This document shows positions 12,985 to 23,400 of a stretch of DNA of 64,000 nucleotides, piece after piece. The position numbers and the translations under genes are program-made. Location: positions 36,893,073-36,957,072 of the forward strand of contig OZ029915.1 in assembly GCA_964023275.1 (NCBI GenBank), read 5' to 3'. A model generated the notes under the pieces. That model did not search any database and was not told the origin of the DNA. It saw nothing but the letters and a program-made list of their open reading frames with translations. The stretch's first letter is position 1. The number at the start of each line of letters is the position of its first letter. The stretch is from Norana najaformis. Its lineage: Eukaryota; Annelida; Clitellata; Crassiclitellata; Hormogastridae.

Positions 12985-13240
12985 GCGGCGCGGTGGTCTG
13001 TTGGTAAAGCGTCTGGTCAATTGACCATGCGATTGCAGGTTCGATTTCGTGCAACGACCCTGGGCAAGCTGTCACCACGCAGTATAAAATGGTACCAGCG
13101 TAAGCTAGGAAGTAAACGGCATGTCCTGCGATGCACTGGCCCCGTGTTCAGGACCTTGGGATTCGTCAATTGCCCGCTCAAGGGCCAAGAAAAGGAAACA
13201 AGCGCCTCCCCTATGTCTCACTTGAGGGATATGAGATACT
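12985..13240 (+). repeat. tRNA-derived SINE
   Basis: Starts with a tRNA-like head: A-box GGTCTGTTGGTAAAGCG and B-box GGTTCGATTTC with spacing near that of a tRNA. About 180 bases of non-tRNA body follow and end in an A-rich stretch (ACTAAAAAAACG). The anticodon arm is degenerate (GGTCAATTGACC stem), so it is a SINE and not a tRNA gene. A 73-codon open frame inside it is incidental. Confidence 0.7.
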
Positions 13241-13244
13241 AAAA

Positions 13245-15080
13245 AAACGAAAATTATCCCTATTACGTGCATGCGTGTGCATCGAGATGCACTGCAGTCA
13301 CTGATGACGTCGGTAGCAATATATGAGCGAAAGCATGCAAGCGCTCATCGCCATGTTAGGCTGGACGAATTGGACGAATGGAAGTTGGCTTATTTAAAGC
13401 GACACCTGACCCACATAACTCACGTCAGCTGTGGTAAGAAACGTGGGAATAGGCTTATGGATAACAGACATTTTCCAGCTCTTCAAGGAATCAACCCTGA
13501 AATTTTCATAGCCTAGTACATTGCAAGAAGTCACCCTGGATCACATAGTAGGCCTACTCTCGTTGGCAATCGCATTAAGGACGTCCGTAAAGGGGTAGAC
13601 TCAAATGTGGACAAAAACGGATAAGGGGAGGAGTTAAGCGGACGTCTGCATCTGGATTTTGTATAGTTATTTTAGTACAGGGTATTTCCGTTGAGCATCA
13701 AATTCAGTCAGAAAGCAGACAATGTGTACTGCGTTGGATCTAATAATTAGAAATCCTTGTGCTGGATGCTGCAGTATCCAACTACCCCTCCCCGTAATAT
13801 AGTTAGCCACGCCCAATCAGCAAAGTAACCTAAGCTAGGTCTCAGTATCCGTTGGAGTACGGACGTCAGCAGAGGACGACAGAAGGGTAATGTCAAATGT
13901 GGATAAATGCGACAAGGGGAGAAAGAGATGCAAAGTAGGTCAAATTTTGGGGACGTTCTTTATGGATGACCCCAAAGACAAACCAGAGCGCATGTTCTAA
14001 ATGTACTGGCTACGCGATGGCCAGTGCGCATGCGCACCGCAAGAAAATTAGAGGAAACACTGACCCCAATCTTTGGAGCTTTGAGCGAAAGAGCGTAAAC
14101 CACAAAACTAATGTAGCAAAGACAATTTATTTATGAAGTAGAGTAGTTTTCCTGAGCCTATACTGAGACTGCGGTAGGGAAAATAGTCTTAGTAGGAACA
14201 ATAGCTTTTCTCATTCTATTTTACTGGTGTTTCAGGTGTTTCATTATTTTCAGTGAAAGCATTTTTTAAATAAGCGCATCAGTATTTATGTGAATATTGT
14301 TTTCAAGAAGATGATAACTGATATAGTGTGGCGCGTATACATACTGATATTTGTATTTGAATGAATATAACGTAATATTTTTAGTGGAAGTATAGGCCTA
14401 TTTAAACAAATTAGGAAGATTTATAAAGAAATCACAGTTAGAGCAAGAAAATATATCAAAAATCGTCGTACAAACTTACGCTCAAATACAAATCAAAACA
14501 TTAAATATACGATTGCATTATTACAAGATTTTACAGTCACATCCCTGTAAAAATTATGGTCTAGCATAAACTACGGTCCGGCTTTTTTGCGGTCGCTTCC
14601 TGTATACGCTGCTGCCAATTATTTGACCGTAAACACGGCAAATTTCCAGCGGGGTATGTATGTACGTACGTAAGTAGCCTTACGTAAGCACGTGCATATG
14701 TATGTATGTGTTTTATGTATTACGTATTTATACACGTGCGTGCCTACACGCGGGTGTAGAAGTATTATATGATCTCCATAAGTCTTATGCATGATATAAT
14801 TTTTGTACATGATGGCATTCCTTGTCAACGGAATTCTATTATCAACAAAAATTCATCCTGAAGCTATGATACGGCTAAGCTTCTGAATATCGAAACGAAA
14901 CGCATCGGATGGAGTCGTTTAAAATGGAATCTGTTAACATGCATTTGGGATCTCCAATTTACCATCAATTACCTCAAAGGTATCTTAATTGGCATTGACT
15001 GATGGTAGTTATAATCAGTCTGGTTGTTGGGCTGCAGTTTTCGTGTGTAAAAACCATGTTATTTTGAAGTCCGTCAACAT
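13245..15080. other. No gene recognised; one dispersed duplication
   Basis: Short frames only. The phrase TCAAATGTGGA followed by ATAAGGGGAG- or ACAAGGGGAG-like text occurs near 13600 and again near 13893-13920, an old local duplication. A GTAC/TATG-rich patch is at 14655-14710. Nothing else recognised. Confidence 0.5.
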
Positions 15081-15084
15081 ACAC

Positions 15085-15166
15085 AACCACGCCTTTGAAC
15101 AACCATGCCTTTGAACTACCACGCCTTTGAACTACCACGCCTTTAAACAACCACGCCTTTCAACGG
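15085..15166. repeat. Minisatellite, 17-18-bp unit, 5 copies
   Basis: The unit ACCACGCCTTTGAAC (with AA or T spacer) occurs five times in direct orientation with few changes. Confidence 0.85.
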
Positions 15167-15267
15167 TAAGCGCATCGTGACCTTAATAGTCTAAAGTACA
15201 TTGACATGTTGACTGATGAAGGAAGCTTGAGCTGCATGACTCGTCAGAAGTAATGTATATGAACACA

Positions 15268-15300
15268 CTGTATCTGAATTATAATATAATTCAGATACAG
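15268..15300. repeat. Perfect palindrome, 16-bp arms, 1-nt centre
   Basis: Arm CTGTATCTGAATTATA is followed by one base and then by its exact reverse complement. It may be the fused ends of a small fold-back element or a cruciform-forming site. Confidence 0.9.
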
Positions 15301-15745
15301 ATATTATGTATTACTATCTTTTTTATTTTTAATAGTCACGAATTTAATCGTACTGCGTTAGCTTTGAGGTGCACCGGGACGTAGGGTAGCCTATTTATAA
15401 ATGGTGCCGACTCGATCCACAGCCAAGGCCGACAGAAGTTTATGACGAAGATTTTCAAAGTAGGCTATCGCCAGTGACTATTGTCGTTGTTAGAATAGCC
15501 ATCGTTGTGAAAGTCTTCGTTTGAATATCAGGCAGTCCTATTTTTAAGATTAAATGCCTAACTATTAAGAGTTTGCAATACAAGTTAGGTAGATGATATA
15601 CTTTTTCGTTCAAAGAAAATTCATGAGAAAGTAGGTCCTTCTTTACCTACTATGTATTCATATTAGTTTGTATTGTAAAATAGCAGTAGACATTCAGAAA
15701 ATATCTGGTTGCGGTCCAAGGCTTTATCGGATGGACGTTGTGACG

Positions 15746-15862
15746 AAGGATGACGATGACGACGACGACGATGATGATGATCATGATAATGTTCATGACG
15801 TCACAGAAGGCTTTGTATGTCTAACGTTAGCAGCAGCAGCAGTAGCACTACTACTAGTAGTA
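15746..15862. repeat. (GAC/GAT)n and (AGC/AGT)n trinucleotide runs
   Basis: GACGACGACGATGATGATGA-type repeats give poly-Asp in one frame. A CAGCAGCAGCAGTAG/TAGTAGTAG run follows. Simple repeats; the 79-codon frame across them is not a gene. Confidence 0.8.
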
Positions 15863-15865
15863 GTA

Positions 15866-15980
15866 GTTCCAATGTTTAACGACATCTTATGGCATTCAAG
15901 GCCGTAGACGTCACCCTCCTCCTTTATCCAGGCTTGGGACTGACACTATCCGACTAAAGGCAGTGGCGGAGCTAGTAGCA
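15866..15980 (+). repeat. Interspersed repeat family G, copy 1
   Basis: GTTCCAATGTTTAACGACAT, CTTATGGCAT, CTTTATCCAGGCTTGGGACT and ACTAAAGGCAGT are all found, inverted, at 63095-63213. A shorter third copy in plus orientation lies at 61738-61777. No coding potential; class unknown. Confidence 0.75.
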
Positions 15981-16164
15981 CTATTATATCGGGATTATAA
16001 TCAGAAATCTGGTGCTTTGTCCGCAGAGAACCAGTGGCTGTCGTCATACACTCTGCGCCCTCTCTACCAAGCTCCGACCACACAAACACACACACATACT
16101 TACTTATGCGTATACAGCATTGCGTGCAAATGCATAATGACCTTGCATGTAGGCATAAGTATGT

Positions 16165-16262
16165 ACGTTCGTACGTAGGCCTGCGTACGTAGGCCTGCAT
16201 ATGTAGGCCTATATAAATGAGCATATATATTTTTTCTATATTAGGCCTATAATGCAAAGTCA
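16165..16262. repeat. Cluster of CGTACGTAGGCCTG / TAGGCCTA words
   Basis: CGTACGTAGGCCTGC-type units occur in tandem, then TATGTAGGCCTATAT and TATTAGGCCTATAA. Five AGGCCT cores lie within about 90 bases. This is the densest cluster of a word enriched through much of the window. Confidence 0.75.
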
Positions 16263-16639
16263 AAATTGCGAAAAATTTGTAGAATGCAATCTCGGCAAAT
16301 GCGCAGTAAAATGCAATATACGATCGGTTGGTTGGACTTTGCCTGGAATGGTATGCATAAATATGTCTAAATATGCCTCTCTTATGTGCTTGCTATTCCT
16401 CTCTGTGTCTTTTATATTTTCCCTCACATACAGTCCGTCTGCATAATTCATGAGGTGATCGTCGTCTAAATTGTATTCAATTTTTGGCTGTTATGCACTT
16501 CGACGCTATAAAACTTTCCAGGTGGTCTGCGTCTGAAATAGTATTCCAGTCCATCGGAGTCATCGTCGAAAGTGGGAATGAATAATGAAATTCCTGTTGA
16601 GCTCATATATCAAGTCTGAAGTCTGTAATATTTGACAGT

Positions 16640-16735
16640 GGTCTCACTGGTTCGGGTTGGGAGCGCCTCTGATGAGTTTGTTCTTGAAGTGGCGCTTTAT
16701 AAATGTCAGATTACAATTACAATTACAATGCAGAG
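16640..16735 (+). repeat. SINE-like family C, copy 1
   Basis: GGTTGGGAGCGCCTCTGATG, TCTTGAAGTGGCGCTTTATA, then a tail of (ATTACA)n. It matches 28040-28148, which has GGTTGGGAGGGCCTCTGAGC, CTTGAAGGGGCGCTATATAG and an (AATG)n tail. The tails differ in unit but both are short 3' repeats. Confidence 0.65.
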
Positions 16736-16976
16736 TTAGCGTATGAATGCAGCAGCCGGTTGTGATGCTACGTGTGGCCCCGGGCGAAAATGGTTCCGAT
16801 AAATAATGTGATTGGTTCACGTGATCGATGAACAGCTGTCAAGCATGACCATTACCAGATTTGAATAAGGTTCTCTTCTTACAAATCTTTGACCATTACT
16901 AGTGTGAAAGTAGGCCTATACCCCGGGCCTCTGACTTTAACTTCGGCCGTACAGTAGGTGCATGCGACCCGCCATT

Positions 16977-17325
16977 TTTTGACCTAGTTGTCGTTAGTTG
17001 ACCTACTTGTCTTTAGGTGACGTAATTGACCTACGTGTCTTTATGTGACGTAATTGACTAACTGTCTTTAGTTGACCTATTTGTCCTTAGGTGGCATAAT
17101 TGAGCTATGTGTGTTTAGGTGACGTAAGTGACTTATTTGTCTTTAGATGACCTAGTTGTCTTAAGTTGACCTACCTGTCTTTAGGTGACGTAATTGACCT
17201 ACGTGTATTTAGGTGATGCAACTGACCTAATTGTCTTTAGGTGACCTGGTTGTCTCTAGCGACCTACCTGTCTTTAGGCGATGTAATTGTCTTTTGGTGA
17301 CCTACTTATATTTAAGGTGCTATAG
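16977..17325. repeat. Composite tandem array of TTGACCTAnnTGTCTTTAGG + TGACGTAA
   Basis: About ten imperfect composite units alternate a ~20-bp block (TTGACCTACTTGTCTTTAGG type) with an ~8-bp block (TGACGTAA type). TGACGTAA matches the CREB/ATF consensus core and occurs exactly four times. TGACCTA contains TGACCT, the complement of the nuclear-receptor half-site AGGTCA, and recurs in most units. This may be a neutral minisatellite or a dense binding-site cluster. No gene start was recognised beside it. Confidence 0.85.
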
Positions 17326-17329
17326 AAGG

Positions 17330-19180
17330 AGTTGTTGTAGTCGGAGTTGTAGTTGGTGCAGCAGTTCGTAGTCGCGGTACACAGTAGTTATAGCACAGTA
17401 GTGATCAAACATTTCAAGTTATCTGATAAGTGTTGTTCGTTTCAATTGATTGAACGCAAGACTTTCATCAATTCAGTCTCTTGAAGACCACAAGAGCCTT
17501 ACCCCGTGGACCGAACAGTTGGCCGGGCGCTGGTAAAGGTCGTCCTGGTAAACGTTATTTCTACCCAGTGCCTTGAGGAGGCCCAGACGAGGAAGAAAAC
17601 GCCACACACACTAGGAATGGGAGATCTGGTCTGGCCAAAGACGTGAAATACACTAGATAATTATTCCTTTATACCAAACATATGGGGCGTACTTGTAATT
17701 AAGCAATTTTCGTGATGAAAGAAAGTGATTACACCAAAGATACGTAACTAAACAAGTTTGTGTAAAGTGATAAATGTATAAATGCGGTAGTCAGGTCAGA
17801 TGACTTCTCTAGCGCCCAGACAAGCCACAAGATCCATACCTAGTGGTATGTATTACGTACGCAGGCTCTACATACATCCGTGAGTGTGTAGAAGCAGTTG
17901 CATACAATTATTCTGTCGTTACTTTTCTAGCCCAGTCGCATTTATGTCTAAACATAGGACTCTTCTGTTGATATGGTTTGTTGCCGCTGACCCGCTTCGT
18001 TCGTCAAATTCATGTTTTGCCGAATTAGAATTACAGATTTGGACAACTGCTTGGGCTTCTATTTTCTACTTACTAAACTATTGCTTCGCATCTAATTTTT
18101 GTATTACAATACAATACAACTAAAATTGTCAATACCCTCCTTACAAAGTTCAGAAGTGCACTTGAAGCCTGGTTATGTGAAGTATTAAGAACCATAAGCA
18201 GACTGGAATAGGTAAGTTTTAAGTTTAGAGCGAAAGACAACCTATATAAAGGCAACATTTTCAAAATTCGCTCTTTCTATCCGAACCGCATTTGACTCAC
18301 AGACCACATCTTGTAACTATATTGTGCGAAAACCGGCCTCGACAACGGAAGTGGACAGAGTCGGGACCATCATCGCCCCGGGGAAATATGTCGCATCGGT
18401 TCGCTTAAAACCTCCTAACAGATCGCTCGTGGCTAAAATTTAATTCCTACAAAGGAGTTTTATGAAAATACACTGTACTGAGAATTTCTGTTTCAACGTG
18501 TCCGAAAGATGATGGATCAAGTGTGAGGGGAGAGTAGAAAGAGCAAGATAAGGGAAGAGGAGGGGACTCATTCGGTGTCGTGCAAGGCTTCTCTCGAGCC
18601 GAAACGTGTATTCATTGTGCGGTCGATTGAGCCAAGATTATCTCTGGTCTTCGAGCTCGGGTCCTATGACATGCTGATGACGACCAGCTCAGGTATTCAA
18701 ATAACACTCGTTCTGATCTGCCTTCTTTCAACAACGGACCTTTGTCCACAGTTTCTTGAACTTAAGCGCCTTCGCAGCAGCGAAAGGAGAAGCAGAATTA
18801 GGGCTCGAGGAGACCCTGATAGCCTTCATTTTGTTCTGGCTCCATTCTAAACGGCAACCGATAAGCCAATAGGCCTACAGACCCTTATGATTGCTCTACT
18901 AATTGGTCTCATCTGATCTGGAATGGTATTAGAACAGTGCAACCGGTTTTCAGGCTAAAGTAGCCTAAATAGAAGTTATAATTATAGCTAAATATAGTTA
19001 CAATTAAATAGAAATTATAACGGCCACATCGAATTTGTAAACTAGGCTTAATAGGGGCCTACACGCTGGCAAGCCTACTAACCTTTCGTTTTTTCTTATC
19101 CCTCAGATTCATAAATAGTGCACTCACTTATTGGATGAACATTTCCACTCTTGTTGTGTCCCGAACCAGAATGGTACAGG
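17330..19180. other. No gene recognised
   Basis: Contains short frames only (up to about 91 codons at 18575-18850, no family match). 17335-17420 is rich in GTTGTAGT-type trinucleotides. No splice-framed conserved exon seen. Confidence 0.5.
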
Positions 19181-19184
19181 TTTC

Positions 19185-19292
19185 CCAGTCTTTCTCTGAC
19201 CTGGAGGTTGACCTGATTGCGGCTTGACTTTGGAGCGCCATCGGTTGGTGCCCCCTTGTCCTTTGGACAACGGCGCGATTGAAGTTATTAAA
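19185..19292 (+). repeat. Interspersed repeat family B, copy 1
   Basis: TTGACCTGATTGCGGCTTGA, CTTTGGAGCGCCATCGGTTG and ATTGAAGTTATTAAATAT recur in modified form at 42285-42395 and 45862-45972. All three are in plus orientation. The class is unknown; a SINE 3' part is plausible. Confidence 0.7.
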
Positions 19293-20427
19293 TATTTTCT
19301 CGGTTGTCCGCCCAAGACTCCGGAATTCGCTACGTTTTTCTGTTGCTGTAGTTTCTGTTGGTTCCTGATTAGATTAGATTACCTTTCATGAGGACCACTG
19401 GTCAATTCAGGTGCACTAACGTTTGTTTGGCATGCGTGGGGGCTTTGTAATTCCAAGAAACTTTGGGAGACAGTTGCACTATATTTTTCGAGTGGGCTGG
19501 GCCCCAACGACCTTCAAGGAATTCAAGCCCGAGTGTATACGCTCGAACTCACGATCGCTGGATCACAAAAGAGGCTCATTGCATTACTGATATCGTCCAA
19601 AGATGGATCCAAGGGAAAGGCAATCTGGTCAAGCCCAATTTGATTTAGGGGACACGCCACTGCGTTAGCCCCCCAACTTGTTTTGGCGAAGGTTGCCCAA
19701 ATAATTCGTGAAGTAAAAACAGCCACTGCAATACTTGAAAGGAATTGAGAAATCAAGCAAAAAGAGCAAACAGTCAAATAAATTTGTCAGAATTAATGCA
19801 AGCTGGAATGAAGGCCAGTGAAGGCGGATGACTACAGTAAAAGTAGTTCTGGGCCCTGAATAGTCACAATCATAAAAAGGGTCATAACAATTCTTCACTG
19901 TATACCTCCTCATCCATGGTCAAAAGTCCACTTCTGTCCAGATCTTCCAAAGTCACTATGTCCACTCCAATGTCCCACATTCTATTCTAACAGAATACTG
20001 TTTTTTTAGATGAGCTCAAACACTGAAGTTTGGAAATAGAAGAAATGATAACATTTAAGAAATTTTAATATTCACTCTGCTTTTTTGTTCAAAAAACACA
20101 AATTTAAACCATCATTAAGTTTCCATCACTCAGTACAAATAAATCTAATTGCTGATGTAAAATGCGTATACAAAGGAGATAATAAAAAATCTTTTACAAA
20201 TCTCAAAAAGGCAGTTTGAATTGTTAAACTAAATTAATCTAAGAGCATGAGTAAGCATGTTGTTTTTAGGAATTATTCTGATTTAGTAAAGTTTGTCAAA
20301 GTTTTTCATCCGTGCCAATACTAGTGTTCAAGTTTAAGAGAAAACTTCCAGCTTAACTAAAGAAAGCAAGTATTCTTCTTGAAGTTTACATCTCGTACAT
20401 GACATCACACAATCTATCGTAGAGAGC

Positions 20428-20442
20428 TTACATAGTCAGCGC
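20428..20442 (-). CDS. NACA: NACA last coding exon (ALTM-stop)
   Basis: Acceptor GTTGTGTTTTAG|GCG followed by CTG ACT ATG TAA completes NAIM with ALTM, matching the ELTM-type C-terminus of NAC alpha. Only 15 coding bases; found by motif and phase. A candidate poly(A) signal ATTAAA on the minus strand lies near 20066-20071. Confidence 0.85.
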   Translation of the reverse strand, partial: ALTM

Positions 20443-23400
20443 CTAAAACACAACAAACAAAGCAATTTTAGTATGAATAATATACTTTTTCATCAAGAAA
20501 TATGCAGTGAGTGAGTGACTGAGTGTGAGCGAAGAGTGTGAGCATGTAATGCTCTCTCATCATAGCAATTCACCCTTCTCAAATATTTACTCCACCTCAT
20601 GCTCTTCGTTTTCTTCTTTCACTTTCTAAACAGAAATTTTAGAGTAAAGGCATATCCATTTAGTTTTAGTGAACATTGGAAAATGCTATTCCAAAAGTTC
20701 TATACCCAACCTCTTCCACTTTTTCTTATCTTCCTTGCTATTGCAACTTACATATCACTCACCCTGCCATATGTCTATCTACCTAATTCAACTAATTTTG
20801 TCTTTATTCACGGTATGAGGGTAAATGGGTTTCTTCATTCCTTTTTTCAGATGCTGACGAAAAGCAGAGTTTATGATTTTGATTAAGATGAGCATGACAT
20901 TGTAGATGAATGCTAACTTGTTTGCTAATTCAACTCTATGTCTTAAAGACTTGAACACAACTTAGACTAGAATAAGTAGTGCTTTGAGAGGCACTAAAAA
21001 TGTGCCATTTTAAGTGTCTAGATAAGTAACTAATGTCTGAAATTTGCACAAATGTCTCTGCATTATAGATGCGGTTGTTTCAGATTCAGGCCTTTTGACC
21101 AAATTCGTTGGCATCCACACAAAATCACACGAGTCAAATGCAGACTGCAGGCAAAACTTTCAAGAGCACAAGAATTGTTTGATGCGACAAGTAACAATAA
21201 AATGTCAAATAGTGGTCTTACCATGATGGCATTGACAATATCATTCTTATTGTCCCTGAGAGCTTTGACGGCTTTGTTTCGTGTAACGCCAGCCTGTGAC
21301 ATTACCAACTCAATATCATTAGGTTCAACGCCACTCTCGTCCAACTCCTCCTCAGACTCTGGTTGTTCCGATACTACCAGCTCTTCCGCCTTCGTTTCCT
21401 GTAGAACCTTGGCTGCTTCGGCGGCTTCAGTTCTGCGGAACTTGTCTGCAGCTGCAGACTTTGATCTTTCTTCCAAATCATCAATCTGCACACATCACAC
21501 ATTTTCTGCAGACTCTAATTTGTTATTTCTAAACAGTTTATTCCTGCATTTATTTCTGTACAATTCCAACTTATGGTCACTTATGAACAGCAGTGGTAAA
21601 GGGTAGATTACATGGAATCCTACAGCTTATACCCACAAATTAAACTATGAACTTATTTCTGCTTCAATTTTTTCCAATTCCAGATAACATCCACTGTAGC
21701 CATCAGTCTGTCTGCTGCCTAACATTTGGATCTCGAACTTGGAACTAAATCTTTGCATAGCCGACTTATAGACTTTGTCTTTGATTCCAACCCTGTCACT
21801 TAATAATCTAGTTCCCACAACTTTGTTACCGATACACTGAAGAAACCCGAAGATTATGATATGATAAGATATGATACATAAGACACATGCAGAGGCACAC
21901 GACTCACTCTGGCTTCTCCAAATATGATGTAAGTTTCCGATCCAGGATTTTTGAAGACATCTGGATTCTCAATTGTAAACATTACATTCTTGGTCCTTCT
22001 CATGGTAATCTGTGTCACTCCGTGTACTTGTTTTAAGCCTAACAACAAAATGAATAATAATTGTGTATTCAAATAATCGTATGCATTCTTACTTTATTCC
22101 TTCATTCAGTTATGACTTTAATAAGATAACCATGCAACATGGTTCATTTTCTCATACAAGTTAATAATTTAATTTGGGAGTATGAATCGATAAAGATCTG
22201 AAGTGGAGCCAGCAATGTAGGAAAGCAGCAAGTAAAGCAATGTCAGGTCTTGGTACGATAGAAAGAAGTTTCAAGCACATAGATATTGATAGTTTCACGA
22301 TGCAGTACATTGCATATATTCGACCACATCTAGAATACTGCATCCAGGTTTGGAGTCGCTATTACTAAAAAAACATGGAATGCCTGGAAAAAGAACAAAG
22401 AGAGCTACTACTAAACTCATCAAAAGTCTATCAAGTATGCTATATGAACAAAGGCTTCAAACATCTTTTCCTTAGAAAAGAAGAAAATTGAGAGGTGACC
22501 TTATTGAGACCTACAACATTTCACCTGGACTCAAGAATATAGACGAGCAAACCTTCTTCCAGACAGCAGCAATGGGACATTTATGAGGACACAGTCCGAA
22601 ACTTTATCAGTTGGATATTAGAAAATTCTTCTTTTGCCAGAGGATTGTAGAGCAATGGAATGGGCTACCAGAAGAAATAATATCTGCACCAAGCTTGAAC
22701 AGTTTAAAAATATAATTTGACAGTTGGATGGAGAGATATAGGCACTAAAAGCCAACATAGCTTACTTAACCTATTAACTGTAACTTTTAAGAGGCAGAAT
22801 AAGTAAAAACAACTTACTTTCTTACTTCTTTCTGAATTTCTCATATTTTTGGACTTTCCCATGAATTTTGATACCCTTTTTATCTTTATGCTCTTTTTAG
22901 TTGATGACTCACTTTTACCATGACCTGTTTGTACTTACAATTTTAGTATGCAATCTTTGCCGAAACAAGTTTCTTGGGGAGGGCAATGCAGTGGTGTGCC
23001 CCCAAAAATAGGGGCATGGCTGGATTACACCCTGGATCCACCCTTTCAAAGAATGATTGCCACAAGATGGGAAGGAGGTCATAATATTTTAAGAATAATG
23101 AAAAGGAGTTTTCTTCCCAATTAAATTATGCTGCAGTACTGCATGCATGGAGTGTTATACGCTTAATCGGTCTGAATGCCACATGCGATGTAACCACTGG
23201 CAACCTGTTAAATTGGAACATATACTACAAATGAACTGTACATGTTTTAAAAAGTAGAGGCTTTACTAAGCACCTTTCACTTACCATTACACTTTATACC
23301 TTTAATTTTTAAAGAAAGCAAGCTCTGAAAATGTGTGTCTTTTATGCCTTTTTCATGTTACATTTAACCCTCGGGTAGATTAAGCTGTCACATTATTTTA

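Noticed and set aside
13010..13050. Possible tRNA gene
   Set aside because: A- and B-boxes are present, but the acceptor stem and anticodon arm do not fold as a functional tRNA, and a SINE body follows.
15668..15907. 79-codon frame with a poly-Asp run
   Set aside because: Composed of trinucleotide repeats and the start of interspersed repeat G, which recurs inverted at 63.1 kb.
20599..20886. Plus-strand 95-codon hydrophobic frame (Phe/Leu-rich)
   Set aside because: It lies in the last NACA intron in T-rich sequence. Hydrophobicity follows from base composition and no family resemblance was seen.
21052..21606. Plus-strand 184-codon frame
   Set aside because: It is the antisense of NACA exon 4, which carries the clearly conserved UBA domain.
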